Part shown: positions 1-5,275 of the stretch, one piece after another
Position numbering within the stretch: the stretch's first letter is position 1
How the letters are laid out: each line of letters begins with the position of its first letter
Assembly: GCA_031272655.1 (NCBI GenBank)
Contig: JAISTJ010000151.1
Coordinates: 1-5,275, forward strand
Length of the DNA stretch: 5,275 bases
Reading direction: 5' to 3'
Origin: Tannerella sp.
Lineage (GTDB): Bacteria; Bacteroidota; Bacteroidia; Bacteroidales; Tannerellaceae
Translations under genes and position numbers: made by a program
Notes under the pieces: generated by a model
The model's database searches: none
What the model saw: the letters and a program-made list of their open reading frames with translations, nothing else
What the model was told of the DNA's origin: nothing

Positions 1-2
1 AC

Positions 3-851
3 AGCATAGCCTCGTTCAGGGGCGAAGAAGCGTGGCTGCGCAGGAAGTTTGAGGAACTGCTGACTGCAAAGACAAGGGCTGAAATTGAAGCGGCAGAGAC
101 GTGGAGCGGCACGTCGCTGCAAAGAAACGAATATAAAGAATTTTTGGAAGCCACACTGCAAAGAAACGAAAAAGGTGAGATGCTTGCATTAGCGGGCTAT
201 TTTGCACAGGATAACAGCGAAAAGGAAGTGCAGAAAGAGGTCGATTTGGTTTTGCGCGACAAGGAACAGTCGCTTCGTTACGGGAACGGGCGCGGCGAAT
301 GGAACATCTGCCGGTTTTTCTTTTCAAAATGGACGCTGTGTGAAGGTTGGGATAATCCTAATGTGTTCGTAATATGCAAGTTGCGCAGTTCTGGCAGCGA
401 GATACGCAAATTGCAGGAGGTAGGGCGGGGTTTGCGCCTGCCCTTCGACGAAAATGGCAACCGTATCAGCAATGAAGAGTTCTGTCTGACCTACATTATA
501 GACTATTCCGAGCGCGATTTTGCACGCAAACTTGTTGGCGAAATCAATGCCGACGGCGGTACTCTGGAAAGCGGCAAAATTACCGAGACGATTTTGGAAC
601 TGTTGGTGAAAAGCGGATATGCAAACTCAAATGGCAAAGCCAAAGGACAACTCTTATTTAATGAAATTATTGACAGCCACGATAAAATTATTGACGCCGA
701 CAAACTTTTAGCCCTCCTGCCCGACGAGAGCAGCTTGAAAGTGAAAGCAGGCAAAATTACCGGCGAGGGTATGCCCAAACGGGCAACGGTTGATATACAG
801 ATTGATACCAGAATGCAGCGGTTGCCCGCGAAGGCGGTTATAATACGGTAG
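3..851 (+). CDS. res: Type III restriction enzyme Res subunit, helicase part (5'-truncated by window, frameshifted 3' end)
   Basis: Res is the ATP-dependent translocase and endonuclease subunit of a type III restriction-modification complex, working with the Mod methyltransferase. The frame is open from base 3, with SIASFRGEEAWLRRKFEELL upstream of any start codon, so the TTG at 144 is internal and the true start lies off the left edge. Helicase superfamily 2 signatures are clear: motif V region SKWTLCEGWDNPNVF at 324-368 and motif VI QEVGRGLRLP at 414-443, followed by the Res-typical YIIDYSERDFARKLVGEIN and KVKAGKITGEGMPKR. The sequence stays Res-like to about DIQID (792-806). The last codons before TAG 849-851 (MQRLPAKAVIIR) are an out-of-frame reading, because the correct continuation lies in another frame from 806. 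Walker motifs and mod are outside the window. The family assignment is firm. Whether the break is a real mutation or an assembly error cannot be told here. Confidence 0.92.
   Translation, partial: SIASFRGEEAWLRRKFEELLTAKTRAEIEAAETWSGTSLQRNEYKEFLEATLQRNEKGEMLALAGYFAQDNSEKEVQKEVDLVLRDKEQSLRYGNGRGEWNICRFFFSKWTLCEGWDNPNVFVICKLRSSGSEIRKLQEVGRGLRLPFDENGNRISNEEFCLTYIIDYSERDFARKLVGEINADGGTLESGKITETILELLVKSGYANSNGKAKGQLLFNEIIDSHDKIIDADKLLALLPDESSLKVKAGKITGEGMPKRATVDIQIDTRMQRLPAKAVIIR
117..170 (+). repeat. 15-bp in-frame direct repeat within res
   Basis: CTGCAAAGAAACGAA occurs at 117-131 and again at 156-170, exactly 39 bases (13 codons) apart, encoding LQRNE twice. Flanking bases are not similar, so this is either the trace of a small in-frame duplication or slippage, or coincidence in a low-constraint helicase insertion region just before AGYF. 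Recombination between copies would remove 39 bases without breaking the frame. Confidence 0.5.
803..851 (+). other. res: Frameshift zone inside res
   Basis: Frame 0 (codons starting at multiples of 3) is Res-like up to 792-806. The frame read from 806 is Res-like onward, and the two are bounded by TGA 803-805 and TAG 849-851. The change equals one missing base (or two extra). Adding a single T in the GATACCAG stretch (804-811) would give Asp-Tyr-Gln-Asn and join the halves. The lesion is read directly from the two frames; the exact base is an inference. Confidence 0.75.
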
Positions 852-1546
852 ATTCTTCGCTGTCGGAAATTCCTTACGGCGAGTTCCTCAAACGTCTGCA
901 TAAACGTACTAATTTGCCACTCAAACAGTTGCATAAACATATTGCGGCTCTTATGCAACACAAAACGAATGTGAACGAACTTATCAACCTGATTTCTTTG
1001 GAAACAGTTGTCAAAGCCTTTGAAGAGGCATTTGCGGTGCATTTTGCGCAGAAATACGATTACAGCAAGTTGGATTTCAGCGCCAGTACGACTTTGTTCA
1101 AGCCCAGCAGCGATGAGTTTGTCGATGAACTTTCGCAGGGGCTTCTGGGCGACAGAACGGCGGATGATATTTCAATTGATGCGCGCCATTTATACGACAA
1201 AGCCGTGTATGACAGCGATATAGAACGCGACGTATTGAAAGCCGCCCGTCCGGTAGAGGTGGTTGTTTACGGCAAACTGCCCAAGCGCAGTATAAAAGCG
1301 CCGACCTACACCGGCGGCACTACAAGCCCCGATTTTGTGTATGCTCTTTCCACGAACAGCGGCGCAAGCGTCAATCTTCATCTCATAGTCGAAACCAAAA
1401 GCGAGAACTTGCGGATGTCAGACCAAATAGCCCTCAAAGCGCAGGAGAAACTGTTCAAACAAATCCCCGGTATTGAGATTGTCTGGCGCAAAGAGACCAC
1501 CGTAGCAGACTTTGAATGGCACTTGAAAGAATTGAGTAGGGAATAG
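806..1546 (+). CDS. res: Type III restriction enzyme Res subunit, C-terminal nuclease part (separated by frameshift)
   Basis: This frame opens after the TGA at 803-805 and reads YQNAAVAREGGYNTV, then LSEIPYGEFLKRLHKRTNLP, which is the linker typical of Res just before the endonuclease domain. The nuclease core is visible: TTSPDF with Pro-Asp at 1328-1333, then LHLIVETK with Glu-Thr-Lys at 1391-1399. Together these form a PD-(D/E)xK site with 20 residues between Asp and Glu, near the C-terminus as in EcoP1I/EcoP15I Res. The first possible start codons in frame are TTG 914 and ATG 953, neither with an obvious ribosome-binding site. Both discard conserved linker residues, so this is almost certainly the tail of the res gene and not an independent gene. 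Catalytic residues look intact. If the break is real, nuclease and translocase are uncoupled and restriction should be lost. If it is a sequencing error, res is whole. Confidence 0.88.
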   Translation, partial: YQNAAVAREGGYNTVDSSLSEIPYGEFLKRLHKRTNLPLKQLHKHIAALMQHKTNVNELINLISLETVVKAFEEAFAVHFAQKYDYSKLDFSASTTLFKPSSDEFVDELSQGLLGDRTADDISIDARHLYDKAVYDSDIERDVLKAARPVEVVVYGKLPKRSIKAPTYTGGTTSPDFVYALSTNSGASVNLHLIVETKSENLRMSDQIALKAQEKLFKQIPGIEIVWRKETTVADFEWHLKELSRE

Positions 1547-1574
1547 TGTCCTGTTAATACACATTTCTATTGAT

Positions 1575-1782
1575 ATGCAAGCCCTAATGGGCTATTCGGG
1601 TTGGAAATATATCCTGTGCAGGAGTTCCTGAATGCGTTGTGGCAAGGGGCTATCATTTAAAAATCATCTTAGACATCGTGCGCGACATCCTCGACGCCGA
1701 CGAGCGCCCGCGCTACAAGGCGAATGACGATTGGTGGATTCTCATCTTCCGTATTCCGGCGGAAAGTAACGACCCGCTGTAA
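1575..1782 (+). pseudogene. Remnant of a small unidentified protein gene, frameshifted
   Basis: Two frames here carry protein-like text that joins end to end. Frame A, open after TGA 1571-1573, reads PNGLFGLEIYPVQEFLNALW, then Gln, and stops at 1658-1660. Frame B, open from 1588 to TAA 1780-1782, reads GYHLKIILDIVRDILDADER, continues PRYKANDDWWILIFRIPAES and ends NDPL. They join as ALWQ-GGYHL if the GGGG run at 1646-1649 had one more G. Adding one C to the CCC run at 1582-1584 would also connect the ATG at 1575 (Met-Gln-Ala) to frame A, giving a reconstructed protein of 69 residues; this second repair is more speculative. The C-terminal half is GC-rich (38 G/C in 1681-1740 by count), unlike tamL and the acyltransferase, and rich in GAC, CGC and ATC codons. 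I do not recognise the family. It begins 28 bp after res and faces tamL tail to tail. It could instead be the 3' end of a larger lost gene. Confidence 0.42.
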
Positions 1783-1803
1783 AACCCATAAACTCTTATC
1801 TAC

Positions 1804-4143
1804 TTAAAACGGATATCCCAACGCCAGATGGAAGCCAAGAGCATCGGCAAATGACGGAGTATTGAAATAGCGCTTCACCCCGGTGTCGTATGGAAAATGA
1901 AGCGCATAACCAACATCTAAGCGAAAGATAAGCATATCCATGATGTAGCGGAAACCTATGCCGGAGCCGAGAGCGACGTCGTCAAGCAACCTGTTGAGAC
2001 GCAGAGTCCCTTCCGGGCGGGTTGCGTCGCGGCGTAGCAACCATACATTTCCCGCATCAAGAAACAAAGCTGTTTCAAGGTTACCAACCATACGAAGACG
2101 GTACTCAATGTTACCTTCAATCTTCAGGTCGCCGTTCTGGTCTATATATGAATAAGGATTATCGGGGTCGGGCGCAAAATGACCCGGTCCGACGCTGCGT
2201 ATAGTGAACGCTCGGATGCTGTTAGCACCGCCAACATAAAACCGCTCATTATAAGGCGCTACAAGTGAATTGCCATAGCTATAGATGACGCCGCCGCCAA
2301 TGCGCGTGGCAAGGCGCTGATTACGACTGATATAGTGATTATACCTAAGCTCCGTGCTCACTTTTATAAACTGCGAATAACTGTTGCCGAGAAACTTCTT
2401 GTTTTCTTCCAAACCTTTTCCAAAAAGGGCATAAGCGCCGGATATAAGATTTCCCGCTTCAGCAACGGAAAATCGCCATATCGTCTTGCTTCGCTCGGCA
2501 CGAACAGACGAATTATCAAGCGTATATTCATATTCAATGGCCGGTATAAACTGATTTTGAAGGCTTTGCATCAATGAAGGATTATCTTGCACAACACTGT
2601 TGAAACGCTCGGTAGTGTTTTGTAACTTATTGAATATAAGTCTTAAAGGCGTAAAAGTATGATGCCTTATAGCATAAGGCTGAAAATCGTACGACAATCC
2701 ACCCCCAAAAGAAAGCATTGAATAGTATTTTGCCCTGTTTAATTGGCTTATATTGAGATCAATCCGTGTATTTGCGTCAAAGTCGTACGCCCTTTTGCCT
2801 ATTCGCGGCAAAACGAGACGCGGAATCGTAAGCGTAGCATTAGCGCCAAACTCATAGTTGTTGATACTGCCGAGACCACGACCGGTGTACCATTCATACG
2901 AACCAAATAGTGAGGCAGATAGCGATTCGCCGCCGCCAAACATGTTACTGCGGGTAAGGTTAAGCGACACACCAGGTCCGGCAAAATCGTTGTCATTGAC
3001 CGTTGTACGGACGTCAAAAGCTCCGCTTAGAGGATAGTCGTAAGATGTATTTATGTATAAATCAAGTACATCAGACACGCCAAGAGTGTCGGCAGGCATA
3101 TACCTGAAACGAGCGTAGCGAAACATGTTAAGGCGACTCAAAGACTCTTGCGTTTGCGTATGACGGTCAAGCGAATACAGGTCGCCCTGCTTAAATTTTA
3201 ACTGCTCGTAAAGAACAGACGGTTTAACGCGCAACTTCCCCTCATAATAAATTATAATATCCTTGTAATGAATACTGTCGGTCGGCGTCTCGCCGTCGTA
3301 ACCGTTGAGAGCATACATCACTTTGCCTATCTTCCATGGCTTCAGAATACTGCGCGGAACATCCTGATTAAGACCTATTTTCAGCCATACACGATGCGAT
3401 TCAATCGTTGAATCTGCCTGATATGTAATATATTCGGGCAGAAAATAGTAATAACCATGGTTACGAATCACAGAAGCAATGCGTTGGCGCTCATCTTCAA
3501 GCAGTTGTGTGCTGAAAATATCGCCTCTATGCAGCAGTCGTTCTTCTTCACGCAGTTGAAGCAATGTGTCGCTGCGATTTTGCAACCGCCTGTATTCAAT
3601 AGAATCAAGCAGCCATGGCTCATTGAAAGTTACTTCATACCTGATTTTAGCTTTCAAAGAGTCTTTTTTATCCGGTATCAGACTGTATTTCACCGCATTA
3701 GCGAAATAACCGTTGTCATGCAGTATATTTGCCGCTATTCTGGTCCTTAGTTCGGGCTTTACGGCGGAAATAAGTATGGGTTTCTTTCCCATCAACCTCA
3801 TAAGCAGGTTATTGAAAGCGCCTTTCCCGTTTACAGTTGCATTATAAACCCACAGCCCGACGGGTAGCGGCGTCCTTACCCTTGAACTTCCGAGCAACGC
3901 GTTATTCGGCGGGCAGGCAAAAGCATCTTCCACAGCGTCATAGATATCATCGTCAACCATTATACTGTCCTCGTCGGTATATGTTATCGTTTCTACACCA
4001 GTATAAAGCTTCTCACCTGAGGGGATGTTGCGCGTGGTAGAGCAGGCGGCTGCAAGGACAATCGCAGCAAGCGGCAAAAAGATGCGCCAACCTGATGCAA
4101 AACTTGATTTTATCGCTATGTTCACAAACTCTAACTTCATCAT
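1804..4143 (-). CDS. tamL: TamL, lipoprotein-type TamA/BamA family outer-membrane assembly protein
   Basis: This Omp85-superfamily protein is the Bacteroidota lipoprotein counterpart of TamA. TamA-type proteins sit in the outer membrane and work with the inner-membrane-anchored TamB in envelope assembly. The chosen start is ATG 4141-4143, giving 779 residues. The frame is open to 4314, but that extension would run through the gene's own promoter and into the neighbour. Residues 1-33 form a basic then hydrophobic signal (WRIFLPLAAIVLAAA) ending at Cys34 followed by STT, a relaxed lipobox with Leu at -4. Residues about 40-365 are POTRA-type periplasmic sequence (PNNALLGSSRVRTPLPVGLW, NGYFANAVKYSLIPDKKDSL). 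From about 370 an alternating, aromatic-rich beta barrel begins (YPLSGAFDVR), with the L6-loop motif GGANSIRAF at 638-646 and a C-terminal strand ending LGYPF; terminal Phe is typical of BAM substrates. No stop or frame break is seen. No tamB lies on its 3' side in the window. BamA itself is unlikely because of the lipobox and the short POTRA region. Confidence 0.88.
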   Translation of the reverse strand: MMKLEFVNIAIKSSFASGWRIFLPLAAIVLAAACSTTRNIPSGEKLYTGVETITYTDEDSIMVDDDIYDAVEDAFACPPNNALLGSSRVRTPLPVGLWVYNATVNGKGAFNNLLMRLMGKKPILISAVKPELRTRIAANILHDNGYFANAVKYSLIPDKKDSLKAKIRYEVTFNEPWLLDSIEYRRLQNRSDTLLQLREEERLLHRGDIFSTQLLEDERQRIASVIRNHGYYYFLPEYITYQADSTIESHRVWLKIGLNQDVPRSILKPWKIGKVMYALNGYDGETPTDSIHYKDIIIYYEGKLRVKPSVLYEQLKFKQGDLYSLDRHTQTQESLSRLNMFRYARFRYMPADTLGVSDVLDLYINTSYDYPLSGAFDVRTTVNDNDFAGPGVSLNLTRSNMFGGGESLSASLFGSYEWYTGRGLGSINNYEFGANATLTIPRLVLPRIGKRAYDFDANTRIDLNISQLNRAKYYSMLSFGGGLSYDFQPYAIRHHTFTPLRLIFNKLQNTTERFNSVVQDNPSLMQSLQNQFIPAIEYEYTLDNSSVRAERSKTIWRFSVAEAGNLISGAYALFGKGLEENKKFLGNSYSQFIKVSTELRYNHYISRNQRLATRIGGGVIYSYGNSLVAPYNERFYVGGANSIRAFTIRSVGPGHFAPDPDNPYSYIDQNGDLKIEGNIEYRLRMVGNLETALFLDAGNVWLLRRDATRPEGTLRLNRLLDDVALGSGIGFRYIMDMLIFRLDVGYALHFPYDTGVKRYFNTPSFADALGFHLALGYPF

Positions 4144-4149
4144 TTTTAA

Positions 4150-4219
4150 CGGCAAAAAGCGAAACAAAAGTACAACATTTTCGGAAAACCGGACAAATAA
4201 TCGGCAATAACTTTTGCCG
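4150..4219. repeat. Inverted repeat CGGCAAAA / TTTTGCCG in the divergent promoter region
   Basis: CGGCAAAA at 4150-4157 is the exact reverse complement of TTTTGCCG at 4212-4219. A third half-copy, CGGCAA at 4202-4207, pairs with TTGCCG at 4214-4219 to form a 6-bp stem with a 6-base loop. The left arm falls at the tamL transcription start and leader. The right arm covers the -33 element of the acyltransferase promoter. This layout would suit an operator for one regulator acting on both genes, but the arms are short and in AT-rich DNA, so chance is possible. Confidence 0.35.
4165..4197 (-). promoter_or_regulatory. Predicted Bacteroidota-type promoter for tamL
   Basis: On the minus strand, TTTG (4197-4194) is followed after 21 bases by TACTTTTG (4172-4165), matching the Bacteroidota housekeeping pattern TTTG-N19-21-TAnnTTTG. 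Transcription would start near 4158-4160, leaving a leader of roughly 15 bases before ATG 4143. No Shine-Dalgarno is present, as is usual in this phylum. The position argues against any tamL start upstream of 4143. Confidence 0.65.
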
Positions 4220-4243
4220 TGAATGAAAAAATTCCTATCTTTG
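4213..4243 (+). promoter_or_regulatory. Predicted Bacteroidota-type promoter for the acyltransferase gene
   Basis: TTTG (4213-4216) is followed after 19 bases by TATCTTTG (4236-4243), an exact fit to TTTG-N19-21-TAnnTTTG. Transcription would start around 4249-4251, giving a leader of about 20 bases to ATG 4272 or only a few bases to the in-frame ATG 4257. It lies back to back with the tamL promoter without overlapping it. Confidence 0.65.
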
Positions 4244-4271
4244 TTCCTGTTTTTGAATGTCAGGTATAAAA

Positions 4272-5275
4272 ATGGAGAATAAAATCGGCAGACAGGGATT
4301 GATTTATCGCGCATTTCGCGGGTATGTGCGTTTTGTTAATGACAGGCTGTTTTATCGTAAGGCGTATTATCTTGATACTGAGAATATTCCACCTTGCGGC
4401 ACACCGACACTGATTGTTTCCAATCATCAAAACTGCCTGAACGACGCCCTCGGAATAGCTCTTTCTTTCAACGATCGCAAGCCCCAGTTTATAGTCAGGG
4501 CGGATGTTTTTAACGTTCATCCGCTTGCCGACAGGTTTTTACGGCGTCTGGGATTGTTGCCGGCATACCGTCTAAATTTCGACGGGGAAACGGCGCTAAG
4601 TAAAAACGACGAACTGTTTGAAATCTCTGAAAATGAGCTTATTAATGGTGCAACGGTGGTGATGTTTCCCGAAGGGACGCATCAGGACAAGCATTGGCTT
4701 GGCGACTTCTCGCAAGGATACCTGAAACTCGCTTTCGAGGCGGCCGAAAAGGCTGATTTTCAAAAGGATATTTTAATTGTTCCGGCTTGCAATCACTATT
4801 CGGGGTATTTCGGACTTCAGGAAGACATGCTTGTAAAATACGGCAAACCCATATCGTTACAGCCTTTTTACGAGTTGTACCGTACCAAGCCGCGCACTGC
4901 CAAACGCCAAGTCAATGAGATTGTAAGGCAACAAATTAGCGGTATGATGCTGAATATCACCGATTTGGACAATTATGAAGCGTTTGATTTCCTGCGGAAA
5001 ACTTACGGCAAACTGTTTGCCCCGTTTCACGGATATAATGCCGATTACCTGCCCGACAAGCTGCTTGCAGACAAAGAACTGTTTGATTCCCTGAATGACG
5101 GCAGCGATTCAAACCGGTATATTTACCAAGAAGCGGCGCGTATTGCCGGTGAAATCAAAAAGAATAAAATGCACGTTGACGATGTTTTACGCCCGCCAAA
5201 ACCTATTGTTAAGGTCTTGAGGATTTTACGTTTAGTGGCGCTTTTCCCGTTATGGCTTTTTGCGTTTGTGCCCAA
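4272..5275 (+). CDS. PlsC/GPAT-type glycerolipid acyltransferase (3' end beyond window)
   Basis: This is a glycerol-3-phosphate or 1-acylglycerol-3-phosphate acyltransferase-like enzyme, expected to transfer an acyl chain in phospholipid synthesis at the inner membrane. At least 334 residues are present with no stop, and the gene runs off the right edge. Family motifs appear in order: SNHQNCLND with catalytic His52 and Asp58, LLPAYR with Arg100, FPEGTHQD at 132-139, and IVPACNHYSGYFG with Val-Pro at 170-171. The His-Asp spacing is five residues, as in yeast Gpt2/Sct1, where classic PlsC/PlsB has four. Residues after about 210 form an additional, mostly helical region. A hydrophobic segment from about 313 (ILRLVALFPLWLFAFVP) looks like a membrane helix at the cut end. 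I chose ATG 4272; an in-frame ATG at 4257 adds five residues but sits almost on the predicted transcription start. Acyl donor and exact substrate cannot be told from this sequence. Confidence 0.88.
   Translation, partial: MENKIGRQGLIYRAFRGYVRFVNDRLFYRKAYYLDTENIPPCGTPTLIVSNHQNCLNDALGIALSFNDRKPQFIVRADVFNVHPLADRFLRRLGLLPAYRLNFDGETALSKNDELFEISENELINGATVVMFPEGTHQDKHWLGDFSQGYLKLAFEAAEKADFQKDILIVPACNHYSGYFGLQEDMLVKYGKPISLQPFYELYRTKPRTAKRQVNEIVRQQISGMMLNITDLDNYEAFDFLRKTYGKLFAPFHGYNADYLPDKLLADKELFDSLNDGSDSNRYIYQEAARIAGEIKKNKMHVDDVLRPPKPIVKVLRILRLVALFPLWLFAFVP

Noticed and set aside
144..146. TTG as the start of the res-like gene
   Set aside because: The same frame continues upstream to the window edge with typical Res sequence, so this TTG is an internal Leu codon.
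503..1042. 179-codon open frame on the minus strand opposite res
   Set aside because: It lies entirely antisense to well-recognised Res coding sequence and its translation has no recognisable domain.
1580..1593. Hairpin AGCCC-TAAT-GGGCT as a terminator for res
   Set aside because: The stem is only 5 bp and no T run follows on either strand. It also lies inside the coding remnant.
1783..1803. Bidirectional terminator between the convergent remnant and tamL
   Set aside because: The 21-bp gap has no inverted repeat or T tract, so none can be supported.
4144..4314. Upstream extension of tamL by 57 codons to an ATG at 4314
   Set aside because: It would cover the tamL promoter and overlap the divergent acyltransferase start. 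The added residues do not look like a signal peptide, whereas ATG 4143 gives a clean lipoprotein signal.
4260..4520. Minus-strand open frame of 86 codons
   Set aside because: It is antisense to the conserved acyltransferase motifs and covers the promoter region; there is no independent support.
1..5275. tRNA, rRNA, CRISPR array, insertion sequence ends or phage att sites
   Set aside because: I looked for repeated units, terminal inverted repeats and tRNA-like ends on both strands and saw none.

Overview
The window looks like a piece of a Bacteroidota (probably Bacteroidales) chromosome or metagenomic contig. Three independent signs point there. The large outer-membrane gene is a lipoprotein-type TamA homologue (TamL), a form typical of that phylum. 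Both divergent promoters fit the Bacteroidota sigma-factor pattern TTTG-N19-21-TAnnTTTG. The genes whose starts are visible lack a Shine-Dalgarno sequence. Genus cannot be read from this sequence.

Left third (1-1546, + strand): the 3' part of a type III restriction enzyme gene, res. The frame is open to the left edge, so the gene begins outside the window; the partner methyltransferase gene mod would be expected further left. The reading frame is broken near 804-812. Helicase motifs V and VI lie in one frame, and the C-terminal PD...ETK nuclease domain lies in another. As written, the helicase part ends prematurely at 851 and the nuclease part is a separate open frame.

Junction (1547-1803): a short GC-rich coding remnant (about 1575-1782, +) of a family I do not recognise. 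It can be read as one protein only if one or two bases missing from homopolymer runs are restored. This and the res lesion are all apparent single-base losses, so either this stretch is decaying or the assembly is inaccurate here.

Centre (1804-4143, - strand): tamL, apparently intact, with a lipoprotein signal, POTRA-type periplasmic region and a C-terminal beta barrel ending in Phe. It converges on the remnant, with 21 bp between the two stop codons. No tamB lies on its 3' side in the window.

Right (4272-5275, + strand): a PlsC/GPAT-type glycerolipid acyltransferase cut off by the right edge. It diverges from tamL across a 128-bp intergenic region holding one good promoter for each direction and an inverted repeat. 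The two genes fit a common theme, envelope biogenesis (outer-membrane protein assembly and phospholipid synthesis). The restriction module on the left is accessory DNA abutting this core locus. I saw no RNA genes, CRISPR array, insertion sequence or att site.
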